Positions 45,847-59,145 of a stretch of 64,000 bases of DNA are shown in pieces (position 1 is the stretch's first letter; each line of letters begins with the position of its first letter). Made by a program: the position numbers and the translations under genes. Source of the stretch: Termitomyces sp. T153 (lineage: Eukaryota > Basidiomycota > Agaricomycetes > Agaricales > Lyophyllaceae). The notes under the pieces are model-generated. The model saw only the letters and a program-made list of their open reading frames with translations. It had not been told where the DNA came from and did no database searches. Where the stretch lies: the NCBI GenBank assembly GCA_018296165.2, contig JACKQL020000039.1, positions 310,001 through 374,000 on the forward strand. Reading direction: 5' to 3'.

Positions 45847-45859
45847 TAATATCAAGACT
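45847..45859 (+). promoter_or_regulatory. Self-priming primer-binding site
   Basis: TAATATCAAGACT directly follows the LTR and is the exact 13-base reverse complement of 45272-45284 at the predicted RNA 5' end. The same relation holds in the 36540 element, which belongs to a different LTR subfamily. Confidence 0.78.
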
Positions 45860-45875
45860 CCTCCTTATTCCATTC

Positions 45876-48265
45876 TTGATGTCTGTATATAACTCCGTAT
45901 ACAACCCTACTGGCTATTTAACTGACATCTATAGTTGGCCAGTCCCTGAAAATCCATATGCCCCATTCTACCCAGGCCTCCCTGTGGATCAGTACATTCC
46001 CCACCACTGGACTCCTGACCCCAACCAGGCATTCTATACTCCCTCCATCAGCCAGGAAATACCTCCAGGCTGGCACCACCCTCCAGCATTCCCTGCCAAT
46101 GGCAACAACCCTCATATGTACCCTGGAAAATACTCTACAGCACTCCCCAACTTTGCCTACCTTCCTCCCACCCACTACTATGCATACTTAGCCCCTTTGG
46201 AGCACATAGATAATTATTCTCCCCCTTGTCTGCCATTTTCCACTCAAGTTCCTCCTTCCCCTATGCAGCAAAGGGTTGAAGCTTATGCCTGATAGTGCAA
46301 CAAAGTCCTCCATTTCCTTCACCTCTCTTCTGTGGAGTTCGCAAGACATGCTTGCACTCTCCTCATCAACTTAGGCTACTCCAACACCCCTGCAACTCTG
46401 GAAGTTTAGGTGGATTGACTCCTCGACTTCCACAAATGCTACTTGCAAGGAAATTTCCTAGAAACCATGCAAGGCACTCTGGGTATCAACACAAATTTAC
46501 AGAACAAGCTCCATGCATTGGTTGAAGAAATCCACACCAGTCTGAACCCCTGCCCATTCAAAGATCCTCTGGACTCCTCTCATTCCTTCCATGTGCAGTG
46601 CAAGGAACCCATTGGAACATGAAGTGAAGAATGCAGCCTCCAGCATTTTGAGGAACCTCAACTCTGTGGGGGGATTGTTTGACCAACCTGCTGCCCACAC
46701 TTTAGCCCTCTCTACTTGCTCCTGGGCCAACCCTGTCCCTAGCACCTTACAAACATGGGATCAGCCCACCACCCCCAAATCCTGCTCACAATGGCTGCCC
46801 CTGCACATTGATGACAACAACCAGACCCTTTCCTATATTGATGAGCCAAGCAACTCCACTGACAAGCCCGCCTATGCAATGACCCTCCACAGAACCAACC
46901 TCCCCACTTTGATCTCTGCACCCTCCATACCAACATTCCTCCACCCTGCCAAAACCTTCCAGCACCTCCAAGACAGCCTACAGGCCCTGGGGCACTCCAA
47001 CCTCCTTTCCCCACTACCTCCCCTCATCCCCCACCTGTTCTGATGTCCAACCCTCCTGCCAACACTAACTACTCTGGACCCCCCACCCCTGGAGGACATC
47101 CTCCCCCTTGATGGGCCATGGGGCCTCCCCTGGGCAACATGGGCCAACCCCCCAGTGGCAGACCTCTCAACAGCAGACCACCTAGAGAATGGAGCCCAGC
47201 TATGGACAACTTCCTCCCCCAGTGTGGAAATGGAAACAACTACTATTATTACTACAATGTCAGACCCCCATCCTGAACTCAAGACACCCAGGATGATACT
47301 TGCAATGCACTGGCTTGAGAAGGGAAACTTAACATTCAAAGGCCCAAACTTTTCACTGGCCACAACCCCTGGAAGTGGCACATCTTCCTGACCCAGTGTC
47401 TAACTATGTTCTAAGCTAAGTGCATCACTTTCCAGCTTGAGAGCTCATGAGTAGTCTTTGCTGCATTTTATTTGCAGAGTATCACCTTTAACCATTATAT
47501 GGTGCTACTCTGATTCAATCTGAGCAACTCCATACTCTCCAACTGGCTTGCTTTTACCCAGGAATTCTCTAGTAAGTTTGGCATCTTTGACTCTGTAGCA
47601 GAGGTGGAGGAGAACCTCTTCAATCTCCACATGTGTGACAATGAACATTTCACAACCTTCATTGTACAATTCAAACAGGAAGCCTATGAAACTGAGTGGA
47701 ATTACAATGCCCTCTGCTTCACCCTCCATTGTGCCCTGCCTCAATAGATCAAGGACATTCTCCATCTTGCACTCAAGCAAACCACCTACAATGGATACAA
47801 GCCACCTGTTATCCAAGTTGACCAACATTACTGGGAAGATTGGAGCAAGAACATGGCATCCTGGACCTCATGGAACACCTCCAGCAACACCGACTGGCAA
47901 GTTGGAGCAACCAACAGCACTCAACCCTTGATCCCCATCAACCCCCACCAATCTAATGCCCCATTTCCCTTCAGGCCAAGGACCTTTCAGTGCCAATCAA
48001 CCCCTAGAACAGTGCCTCCATGCCCAGCTCAATGCTGCCAACCTCTACAAGGCCCTGGAACCTCTGGACACCAATCCCAACAACCTTGACAACATTTCAG
48101 AGTCTGCCAATGACCAGAAAACCCTATGTGTGAACAAGATTTGGGATAGGCCATGGATCAACATACTGAAGGAGATTCTGGAAAAATGATGGAAGAATGG
48201 CACCTGCATCCTATGTGGTGAGCAGGGATACTTTATCCACAGTTGTCCTAAACAACAGGTAATGG
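45876..48265 (+). pseudogene. gag of the complete chromovirus, decayed
   Basis: Tyr/Pro-rich N-terminus (DIYSWPVPENPYAPFYPGLP and PHHWTPDPNQAFYTPSISQE) at 45876-46290, then broken frames. A zinc knuckle at about 48193-48260 reads CILCGEQGYFIHSC: CX2CX4-Y-X4C with the histidine changed to tyrosine (CAC to TAC). Gag forms the particle that packages element RNA. Many TAG/TGA stops, consistent with C-to-T decay. Confidence 0.8.
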
Positions 48266-48419
48266 GACATGCCATGTGAATGATTGACAGAGAGGACTGC
48301 AATTACCAGTTTATAAAAAATGAGTCAGTAGTTTAGGTCTTGAAGACACACTAGACCACAGACCAGACTCTGATGTCTTTTCTGCTCCAGCTCCACTTCT
48401 CCATGCAATGATACTCATC

Positions 48420-51400
48420 CTGGACAACCTCCCAGCACACCTCCCCTCCCACTCCTCCACCGACCTTCTTCTTTGCATCACCCTCCCCTTCTCTGACAAC
48501 CCCATCCCCACATTAGTCAACAGTGGTGCCATGGATAACTTCATTGATGAATCACTGGCAGCACTCACTCCCCAACACCTCTGACGCCTCCCCACTCCAA
48601 TCCTCCTCAAGCTCTTTGATGGTGACCCCACTCCCACCAGAGACATCACACACTGCCTGGAGATGACTGTAACATTCACCAATGGACAACAGCAAGAACT
48701 CTGGCTACTTGTCATAAAACTACACCCCTTCACCCCCATCATCTTAGGCTTCTCCTGGCTCTGCTCCACCAATCCTCGCATTGACTGGCCCAGCCTCACT
48801 TTCTGCCTTGACTGGGACAACTCAACTAATTCCAGGCTAGTGCTCTTCAATGTCTCACCCCCCTCTGAGAACTCCAAGACCATAATTGACCAACCCTGGA
48901 CTCTCTTGCAGCTCCACTCAAGGTCTGTGTGGTTGTTCATCATCAATGTCTGACTCGATGGCTTACCCAAGGTCCTCCCTGCCCTTGTCAACAGCAGTGC
49001 CTCTAGCACCTTCATCAGCAGTCAACTCAACCTCTGTGCAATGACTTCAACAAGCCCCTTGAGCTCCAACTCTTCAACAGAAGCCCTACCACAGTAGGGA
49101 TCACTCAATACCACAACAACATCCTCACTCTCAACAACAATATGCAGTTTTAGGTCTGGTTTCTCATCACCCAACTTCTCCCATTGACTCTGATCATGCT
49201 TGGACTCCCATAGCTGCAAGACATCAACTCCAACATCAACTGGAAGAACCTCACCATGTGATTCCCCAGCCCCAAAGCAAGTCTAGCAGCTGCCATCCTC
49301 CTCTGCCTCCAGTCTATCTTGGACCCTAACATCTTAGACTCCAGTGCCAGCACCTCTGGGACAACCCAAAGCCCCTCAACTTTCAATGGTGACCTAGAAG
49401 GTGAAGAAAGCACAATCTTGCCTCAGGCACCCTTGATCAAATCACAATAGCTGCCCCCCAACATACCCTAAAATCAATACAAAGGCCTGTGGCACTCCAA
49501 CCAGCAATGCCTGACCCCTCCAAACAACTCCACTACTACCCCAGGCTCAACTACTGCTGCCCCATCACCCACCCCCATCAACTCCAGAAACCTCAACATT
49601 AAAATCATTGGCACTGTCCTCTTTGCATGCATTTTACAAGATGGCACCCCTGCTTTCCAGTTACAAATCATGCCAGCCCTACTAGAGGAGCACCTCCATG
49701 CAGAAACTACCCTACCAGAGTGCAAAACAGAGGAACAGATCCTATACAAAGTAGTTCCCCCAGAGTATCATGAATTCACCAATGTGTTCTCTGAAGGGAG
49801 TGCCAAAGAACTTCCCCCACATCACTCCTACAATTACAAGATTGACCTTGAAGGAGGTGCCTCACCCCTATTTGGCAAGATCTACAACATGTCCAAGGTC
49901 AAGCTCTGAGCCCTGAAGGAATACCTTGACAACATGCTTGGCAAGGGCTTCATACACCTATCAATCTCCACCACCAGTGCTCTGGTCTTGTTTGCCAAGA
50001 AGAAGAATGGATCACTTTGACTCTGTGTAGATTATTGGGGACTCAACAAAGTCACCAAAAAGAACCAGTATCCCCTCTCCCTGATCAGAGACCTTGTTGA
50101 CTACCTCTGCAGTGCCAAGATCTATACAAAGATAGACCTCTGCTCTGGCTACAACAATGTCCAGATTGCTCTGGAACATGAATGGAAGACTGCCTTTTGC
50201 ACCCACTACAGCCTCTTTGAGTACCTTGTAATGCCCTTTGGAATGACTAACTCCCTCACCATCTTCCAGTACTTCATGAATGACATCTTCCACAACATGA
50301 ATGATGTTTTCATTATTGTGTACCTGGACAACATATTGATCTACTCAAATTTGCCAGAGGAGCATTCAGAGCACATCTGCCATATCTTAGAATGACTCTG
50401 GGAGTATCACCTCCATGCCAAACCCAAAAAATGTGCCTTCCACATGATGGAGGTCAAATATCTTGGAGTCATTGTCACTTCCAATGGCATGTGCATGGAT
50501 CCCACCAAGGTCAATGCTATACTCAACTGGCCCCCACTGTGAAATGTCAAGGAGGTACAGTCATTCCTGGAGTTTGCTAACTTTTATTGCTGATTTATTG
50601 ACAACTACTCCAGAATGACTAAACCCCTCAACTGACTCACAAGGAAGGACATCCCTTGGGATTGGGACAGCAGGTGCCAAAGTGCATTCCTCCTCCTCAA
50701 GAAGGCCTTCACTTCCATCTTGGTCCTCCATCATTTTGACCCCTCCCTACCAATCATGCTCAAATGCAATGCCTCCAACTATGCCATTACTAGAATACTC
50801 TCCCAGCTGGACTCTGGAGGTAAGGATCTCTGCCCCATCACCTTCTACACCTGTTTGATGATCCCCATGAAACTCAACTATGACATCTACAACAAAGAAC
50901 TCCTTGTGATTATCAAAGCCTTTTGTCAGTGGTGGGCCTACCTCAAGGGATCCCTGGACTGCATTCAAGTCTACTCTGACCACAACAACCTGCAATATGT
51001 TATGACCAAGAAGCAGCTCAGCCACTGCCAAGCTCAATGGTCCAAAACCCTCTCAGAGTACAACTTTACTATCCACTACCACTCTGGATGACTTGACACA
51101 AAACCCAATGCCCTCACTCGGAGATCTGATGTGTATCCAAAAAAGTCATTTGAAGCCAAGTGGAATGCATTCAACTATCAAGTAGTAATCCCCCCTGAAC
51201 ATCTACATGCCATGCTGATTTTAAATGAAGAAGGAATCCTCCACCAAATCAAAAACTCACTCCCAGACTCCTTCTTCACCCAGCACAATTCCTGCAACAA
51301 CTCTGCTGACAAGTCAAATGCCAAAAGCCCCTTCATGCTGTCTTTGGACCACCACCTCCTGCTCCAGAGTGGACAAATTTATGCTCTGGATCACAAGTCC

Positions 51401-52680
51401 ATTTGCCTCGACATACTCTGGCAACACCATGACCACAAGCTCTGCAGACACTCAGAAATTCATAAGACCCTTCAACTTATCTCCTGGACCTACTTTTGGC
51501 CAGGAATGAAGAAGGACATTACACAATATGTTAGGGCCTATGAACCTTGTCTCCAGGCTAGGCTAAGGTACTCCACCACTGCCTTCATGGATTATTGAAG
51601 CCCCTCCCTGTTGGTCAGTGCCCCTGGTCCTCAATTTCAATGGATCATATCATTAAACTTCCTGACTCCAAAGGTTTCAATGCCATCCTCATCATTGTCT
51701 GCTGTCTCACCAAGCAAGCCTCTTCATCCCCTGCCACACCACTGACAATGCTCTGGAGTTTGCTAAACTATTCTCCAAGCATGGACTCTTAGATGATATT
51801 GTCTCTGACTGTGGACCTCTGTTCATATCCCATTTTTGGCAGTTGCTATGCAAAGCACTCAAAATAAAGACCAACTTCTCCACCACCTATCATCCAGAGA
51901 CTGACAGACGGACAGAATGAGTAAACTAGATGTTGGAACAGTATCTCTACCTCTACATTAACTATTTACAGAATAACTGGCATGCAAAACTCCCTCTTGC
52001 TGAGTTTACCTACAACAGTATGCCTCATTCTGCCACCAGAGTTTCCCCCTTCTACACCAACAAGGGCTACAACCCCCAACTCATGCTATTCCTTAAGGAT
52101 ATCCCTTCCCACATTGCCCACAAAGTCACCAAGGACCTCTACTTGCTTCACTAGTTCCTCTGGAATGAGATCAATACTGCCAATCAAGCCTACTCCAAGC
52201 ATACCAATGGCTGATGCAAACCAACCTCTGACTAGCTTCTCAGCACCTTAGTCTGGCTCAATCAACAAAACCTCAAGACTTAGAGGCTCTCCATCAGGCT
52301 CGATCACAAATGCTTCAGCCCCTTCAAAGTCCTCTGGAAGGTCTCCATGCATGCTTATAAGCTCAACCTACTCCTGGGCCTGAAGAAGGGCCATCACTCT
52401 GTGTTCCATATGCAACTCCTCAAAAAACATGCTCTGGACCCTTTCCCCAGGCAGTGCCCCAGTCAACTGCCCCCTATCAAAGTCAAGGACAAATATTGCT
52501 ATGAGGTTGACCAAATCCTTAACTCTCACATAGTCCATGGCCAACCCCAGTACTTAGTCTGCTGGAAGGACTATGGACCCAAGGATGACACTTGGGAACC
52601 CTGAAAAAACCTTGACAGAGCCCCTAATGAACTCTGGGACTTCCATTGATAGCACTCCACTAAGCTCTGAGACCCCTGGG
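48420..52680 (+). pseudogene. pol of the complete chromovirus: PR, RT, RNase H, integrase, chromodomain, decayed
   Basis: In order: protease near 48500-48560, where DSGA has become NSGA; RT 49660-50530 ([28 protein letters not shown]), with the YLDD centre changed to YLDN at about 50320; RNase H about 50640-51110, with Asp changed to Asn in KCNASNYA; integrase about 51380-52150, with an HHCC domain (CRHSEIHKTLQLISWTYFWP), one Cys changed to Tyr (RAYEPCLQ), and a core containing HPETD; chromodomain 52480-52610 ([26 protein letters not shown]). All these changes are G-to-A or C-to-T. The enzymes would copy and integrate the element, with the chromodomain guiding it to chromatin. Confidence 0.9.
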
Positions 52681-52770
52681 ACTAGCAAACACAGAAGGCA
52701 GTAGTGGGCATAACTCCCACCTCTGGATTCAGTAGGGATTCAATTTCCATGAGTAACTCCCTATGTGTTT

Positions 52771-54593
52771 TCACTTACTCTCCCCCTCATACAATCTGAA
52801 ACTTCTCATGCTCAGCAGGAATGCAAGAAAGTGGTATGGGACAAAGTACAAGTACAAATTATAGAATAGGGAGGAGTGTGGGGCAGCAAGAAAGCAAGGT
52901 CCAAAACCCCCCCACTCCCCCTCCTCCTTTGGAATCCTCTGCACCCTACTCCTGACTAAGTCCACCTCCATCTGTGCAACTACAATAGTGAGGTCCTCTG
53001 GCTGCCCTAGCAATGGCTCCCCCATGTCAGTCACTATCTCCCACCATGCTACAGGGTCTGCCACACTCCTCTGCTGATTCCCCACCAACAACTGCCCCAT
53101 CTGCCAAAATCCCTGCTCCAACTCTGATGGGAGCTCCTCAGGCATTTGTGCTAGTCCATCTTGTATTGAGGCATGCGTGGCCAATGCCCCATCAAGAAGA
53201 ATGCAGTGCTAACAGATCTAGTCTAAATAGCTTAGTGTCAGCAGGGTAAAAGGGGAAAAGTGGAGGAACTCATGCATTACACCCCTCTACTCTGAGGCTG
53301 CCTCATTGGCCAACCACTCCTTGCACTGCCTCCCTGCCTCCACCCTGGCTCCCTCTGCCTCCACTGCCCCTTGCTACACCTCCACCCTCTGCTCTGCCCA
53401 TGCCTCTGACTGCACCAGCTGTTCTTGCAGCCCCTGCACCTCCAGTGACCCCTCTGCAATCATATACACAGCTCTCTCTAACTCCCACTGCACCAAGTCC
53501 TAATCTCTCCATGCCTTATTATGCTCCTACTGGACCCTGTTATAATCCCCTTCAACCCTCCAAATCTCCTCTTCACATGATGCCAACAGCCAGGACAATG
53601 CCTCTGCCTGCCACTGCTAAAATATCTCAAGAATAGTAGAGGAAGGACTAGAATCTCTGCCAGACCCACCCACCAGGGCCTCTAATCCCAGGGAGTATAC
53701 ATGTGGCCCAGGAGGGCCTGCTATTAATTCTGCCCCCTGTGGCTACTTACTAGGCCCTGCCTCTGGTGAGGGGGACACTTTCTATTTCCCCTTGTTGTGC
53801 ACTGTGGGAGCTCCCTCCCTCTACCCATTCTATGGGGGTTGCACCTTCATTGCAGGCCACCCTATGCTTGCCCTGCCCTCCATTTTGGAACCCCAACCTG
53901 GCACCTTACCCCTGTGGCCCTTAAGCAATTGCATGGCCATCCATTCCACATCCTACCCCTGCTCCTCAGACATGCAGGCTGTCCACCAACTCAGCAAAAT
54001 TGAGCACTTCTTGTGCCTCAAGTGACAAGGGATGCATACTGAAGTATCTTGCTAGGAGTCCTAAGTTGGCTCCTCAAAACTGCAATGCTCCCCATGTCGA
54101 GCACAAATGGCACACTACAGGAGGGAATTAGCTCAGGACTTGGCACAGCAACACAGAATACTCACTGGAGCCTCTACCTGACACCACTCTAGAGTTGGAG
54201 GACCTTGCACTTGTTCCATGGCCTCTGTGAACTTCTCTGGGGTCACCTTTGACTGGGGAACCCGCAGCACCTCCAGAACAACTTGAATTTCCTCTGGACC
54301 AAAGTTTGGCCTCAAGGACTGTGCCGCCAACATTGAAATTGACCCTGTCAAAACTCCATCTCAAGATGGAGCCATTAATGGGCCAGCCACAGCTGCAGAC
54401 AATTCTGTAAAGATTAGTTAGCGACTCTAGAGCACAGAGAAGCAGACCCATGCTCATAGCTCTGATACATGGCCTCAACCCACTTATAACTGCAGTGAGA
54501 CTCAGACTTCCCTAAAGACAAAGGGGTGGGAGATCCTATGGATGACTCAGACAACTTGGTCAACACTGCTGGGAAATAGGCAGAGGAAGACAT
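52771..54593 (-). pseudogene. Opposite-strand retrotransposon gene: Zn2Cys6-like plus coiled coil (copy 3)
   Basis: Starts at ATG 54593 (MSSSAYFPAV), 211 bp inside the 3' LTR. After an intron (GTGAGT...CTGTAG, near 54165-54110) it reads CAICARHGEHC then, 15 residues on, CIPCHLRHKKC: CX2CX6C-X15-CX2CX6C with basic residues inside, as in fungal Zn(II)2Cys6 clusters. The coiled-coil part (about 53280-53660) is broken by stops; the last exon keeps SIQDGLAQMPEELPSELEQG. The N-terminal exon carries PTLEWCQ as in copy 1. TTAAAAGG lies 35-42 bases upstream. The normal stop codon near 52890 is changed, so the open frame runs on to 52771. Confidence 0.72.
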
Positions 54594-54804
54594 AGTTGAA
54601 GACTGAAGGCTCAGAGTATGTCTGACCCTTTTAATGGTTTGGGAAGAACCTCTTGACAAATGGCAGCCGCACTTCAACTTTGCTCCCCATGCCACTGCTG
54701 CTTGCTGCAGTTTAAACAATATTACTTGGCTTCAATTCCCACACCCCACCGATCCCCAAACTGTACTCCATGTCTTGAGGGTCTCAACACTGAAGGGAGG
54801 GTAA

Positions 54805-56059
54805 TGTCACAACCTACTTCCTGAACCTCTGACATTGTTTCCAGCTCACTTGCTTCCCTAGAGTCCCTCCTCCAATGCCTCATCAAAACTCCCAACTGTT
54901 AAACACCCTCCGCAGCCACCCTGGGCAACTCTGGCACTTTTCTGGCAAATCTCAATGGCTCCTTGGCTAACTATAACAACCTTCTTTGCAGCTGTCAACA
55001 CTTCTCTTGACTCCCCAAGCCTCTGGAACTCTCTCCCACCATTCCTGACCCCATTGTGCATCTCCAGCTCACCACCCTGACTCACCTGACCTTATCTGGA
55101 GCATCATGACAACACTGGAGTGACCCATGTCCCCAACTAACCTCATCAGAATATTGCTGCAGCCTGTCCCTCAATTCCAATCAACACCCATCAACTCCAC
55201 ATGACTCCGTTGAGCCCTGCCCCCTCACCCACTGCTCCCTGGACTCTCCAGTAGTCAGTATATAATCTGTAAAGTAACACCTCATACTCCAGTCTTGATA
55301 TTACCTGCATTAATTGGTTACCAGTGTCTCATGTTTCTTTCTGTCTCTGTGTCTATCTTTAGTCTTAAATCTATTCTTTTCTCTGTTTCATCTTGTCTTG
55401 TCTCTGTCTTGTCTCAATTGTCCTTATTTCCTTTGTTTCTCTAAGTTCTTTCCCTCTCCGATATTAGTACAAACTCTGTGCATGTACTATAAACCCCAAA
55501 TGTTCTTACAACAACTCCAGACCTTGCTCCATGCTTGGCCCTGCAACTCATCAAGTCTTGATTGACTTCTTGTCCAACTCTGGCTCTGCCCCCATCACTT
55601 GCAAAGCCTCCACGTACCCTGCAGTCTATTTGTATGCCTACAAACTTATACCTGATGCCCACCTAAGCCAACATCTAATATACTTGGTCTTAGACTTCCC
55701 TAGACCACTCCAGACTTGCTTGGATCACTCCTCCTAGCTTCCTCTTGCAAGTCCCTACACTCTGCATAAACTCCAGAGCATTAGATTATAAGTGCAGGAC
55801 ATTCTGTGTACTCTGCAGTCTATTTGCATGCCTATGGACTTGTAAACAATGCCCACCTAAGCCAACATTGAATATACTTGGTCTTAGACTTCCCTGGACT
55901 ACTCCAGACTTGCTTTGATCACTCCCCCTAGCTTCCCCTCACAAGTCCCTACACTCCACATAAATCCTGGAGCATTAGGTTATAAGTGCAGGACATTGCA
56001 TCTGCCTAGTAAGGACTTGCCCAGTGTAGCTGAGCCTCTGTAGTCAGTGGAACCTGACA
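54805..56059 (+). repeat. 3' LTR of the complete chromovirus with a 194-bp internal duplication
   Basis: 1255 bp against 1052 bp in the 5' LTR. The extra length is a tandem duplication: GCAGTCTATTTG occurs at 55621 and again at 55815, and the about 194 bp that follow are repeated with differences. Confidence 0.9.
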
Positions 56060-57606
56060 GTTTGGAGTCAATGGAGGTGTTCATTGTCAACCTGCATGAA
56101 TAAGTGCATGTGAATTGCACTCCTGGACCAATGGTGATTGAGGCAGCATATGCTATAGGTATATGCATGATTTATCCAGGAGGGAGGCACACAGTTAGCT
56201 CCAGTAATTGTTGACTGCATCTCAATAGAGACATGGTTGGGCAACCACCATAGCAAACAGCCTCATATAGGCCATTTGTACATGTGGAGTGGTTGGAGCC
56301 AGTGCCTAACCTATAATATAACCAAAGATTGAGCATCAGTCTATGCACAATGAAGCATTGATGGCTACACCTGAATACAGGTTTTGTAAACCTGGGTAGC
56401 CATGGTGCAGGATATACTGCACCCATGCATCAATGTTGAAATGATGGCTGATTGGGACTTGATTAGTCCCACTCTCTGCATATTGTTATTTGTATGGCCA
56501 AGCATGGCCAACAAACATGATAGTAAGGGGACTGGTATCCAATGATGGTTCTCTCTGGGCAGAGATATCTCCAACTCTGCTGGGGTCAGCTAGATGACCC
56601 ACCACATGGTGCAGTCTCTCAAGTCTGGAGCCATATAAAAGGAGATCTGTTAGAACTCCTGAAGGAGGAGAGTGGCATGAATCTGCTCCCTCATTGTAAC
56701 CTTTGATCTGCCTTCCTAAATGAGCTTCAGGATCAGCCAGATCTGCTCAGGATTCATGGGCATCCCTCAGAGAGCCCACTGGTATAATAATCCATAGTGT
56801 GGGGTATATGAGATATCCCTGCCATCTTGGTGGAGTGGGCAAAGACTGCTTTGTCACCAACAAAGACTGCATTGGTCATTGGCAACCAATAGAAGTTGGG
56901 GTGGAGAATACTCCTGAAGTTGTGCTGGCATTCAAAGTGCCTGCAAACTAATGTGGTCTCCCAGCCATCTAGTAGGTGGCTGGGCACTATATCATTCAGA
57001 CACTTGAGGTCCAGTTTGGACTTCTTGGCATCAATAGCTAACAGCCATCTGGCATTAGTCTTGTGCTGCTCCTTGCAACCATGCTCAGCAGTGTCATCAT
57101 TGGAATTCTACCAAGATACATTGTTTAGACATAGGGACATTGTCATTATCATCACTACCCAAGTCAGATGCTGCTGAGGCATTCATTGTTACTTGGGCAG
57201 CTTGCTGCTGGATGACAAAGAATTCTTTGTTATGTGAATCCTGATGCACTGGTGGCATAAGCTCATGGGAGAGCATGCTAGGCATAATGTAGGTCCTTGA
57301 TTTGAGGACCTCAGTCATTCCAGCTTCTGCTCTCTGCAGCACATTTGCTGGAAAAGCAATCAGAGTGGTGACAACCATAGAGTTGTCTGCCTCTACTGAT
57401 GCAACAGCTGGCTTTGCAGTGCCAGCCTGCTTTGTGGAGGGCCTTGATGATCCCTCCCTAGTTGCTGCTAGTTTTGGTGGCTTCACTAGAGCTGCTACTA
57501 GCTTTGATGGCTTAGTAGTGAATAATACTGCCTTGAAATCAGAGTGCTTGTCCATCTTCTGGTCATCACCAGCAGGCACCACATCATCATAGGGCATGAG
57601 TGGTGC
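56060..57606 (-). pseudogene. Unrecognised decayed minus-strand reading frames, right part
   Basis: 57651-57097 on minus is a 184-codon open frame (KPPKLAATREGSSRP, then NSMVVTTLIAFPANVL, ending SDDNDNVPMSKQC). Further left, 56987-56754 reads IVPSHLLDGWETTLVCRHFE and NFYWLPMTNAVFVGDKAVF. The layout (acid/Ser-rich region, then ordered Trp/His/Phe-rich region) suggests one large protein broken by decay and by the chromovirus inserted at 44795-56059. No family recognised. Confidence 0.4.
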
Positions 57607-57710
57607 TGTCATGACCTCATTCCCAGAACCCTGGACCTTGTTTCTAGCCACCTCACTTTCTTGGAATTCCCTCCCAGCTCCTGCTTTGACTCCCCCAACC
57701 TTTATTCATC
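57607..57710 (+). repeat. LTR 5'-end fragment
   Basis: Starts TGTCATGACC and follows the U3 of the LTR at 54805 for about 100 bp (CCTGGACCTTGTTTCTAGCCAC) before unrelated sequence. Confidence 0.55.
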
Positions 57711-59145
57711 CACAGTGATAAGACCCAGTTGTCACTGAGCACCATTTTTAGCATTTTGAACTTAGTGGCAGCTGACTATTTGGCACAAGTCATAACATTC
57801 AGCATGCAGAGCCTAGCCCAAGGTCTGGACCAATATAGCCTTAGCATGGGACCTTAGCAACCACAAGGCTTATCAATCATGAGGAATATCATGTGGAGCC
57901 TGGACTTTGGATCTAGAACCATAAGGCCAAGACCTTTCTTAGCGACTTTAGCAATCCTAGCAACTCTGGCAACAAAATGGCATTATCTCACTATATATGG
58001 ACATATTGCCAGATGCATACCTTTTTGCTATCATTCCCCTTGTCAAGTTGACCAACATACTTGAACGGCATCTACATGTCAGAAACTTCACTTATAGTTG
58101 TTGACTTAGTTACAGACTGACACCTTGTATGGACTATAAACATGTTGACAGATGCCATCACTAGTGGCAACTATCTGCTTACTTTCCCATACTATACTTT
58201 GAAACTGTATAAATACTGCCTGTACATAGACGCTTCATAACTGACTTGGATAGATCCCCCTTGAATGGAATCCATCTATCTCTAAGTCTACTAGCTTGAG
58301 ATTTCACTTTGCCTATACTTTCACTCTATTCCTTACTCGCCGTTGACTTCAACTTAGTGACAAGTCTGATCAACTTTGACCTTGATCTAGTGTGGTACCA
58401 ACTATGGGTGCCCTTCACATTATTTCAGCTTAGTAACATTAGCAACTGTGGCTAGTGACCAGTTTACATTTGTTCCTTGATTCAGCTTCCCTATTACCAT
58501 CTTCCCCTTTCTACCCTACTTCCCAACTCCTCTACCACCATTAAGAGTTTGCTTTGTCTTAGTGACATTTCTTGCCTTCACCTATTCTTCTTTCTGTCAC
58601 TAGCAACTCAGGCTAGCAATAGCAATCCTTCTAACTTCACCTTTCAACACAACATTGGCTCTCATTCTCTGGGGTGGTTACTGACTTGCCCTCTACTATT
58701 AACTTCCTACTGCCAGCTACCCTATCTAGTGACTAGTGTTAGGTTCTCTCTTTTAGGTTTCCTGTATGGCACTAGGCAGCATAGGAGCACATCATTTTAG
58801 AGCCCACCGCAAGGGTATTTGAAGTTAACTATTCTGCCAGAAACCAGAGCTCAAGCAAAACATCACTTGGAAAACCTTATCAAATTACCCCAGTCTTCCT
58901 TCTCAACCCCTCAATTCTCTTTGCCAGCAACCCATCTTTGACCTCTTGCTGACAAACTTGAAACCACCAGAAACCTTTGTGACATTAGCAAAATCCTTGC
59001 TGATTTTCCAGGCACCTTTATTGAAAGCTTCCTTGACACACCCCTTTCTCCTTTGACCCCTACCAACTCTATCTTTTCAGAAGCCCAATCTATCCCCTCA
59101 TCACCAATAAACCCCTCTCCTTTGCCAATTTTGACAATCGCTAAT
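57711..59145 (+). other. Probable LTR and leader of the second gypsy family
   Basis: CpG-free, with no coding pattern. It contains TATATATGG near 57991 and ATAAATAC near 58210, and many TTAGCAAC/TAGTGAC-type short repeats. By position, just before the gag ATG at 59146, it should contain the 5' LTR and leader of that element, but the LTR borders could not be fixed because no second copy lies in the window. Confidence 0.35.

Larger units (their letters stand above)
44795..56059 (+). mobile_element. Complete 11.3-kb Ty3/gypsy chromovirus with target duplication GTTTG
   Basis: LTRs 44795-45846 and 54805-56059, flanked by GTTTG at 44790-44794 and 56060-56064. Order: LTR, self-primer site, gag, protease, RT, RNase H, integrase, chromodomain (all +), opposite-strand gene (-), polypurine tract, LTR. 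CpG is almost absent throughout; stops and catalytic changes are widespread, so the element is dead. It is the only copy showing the whole gene order of this lineage. Confidence 0.95.
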
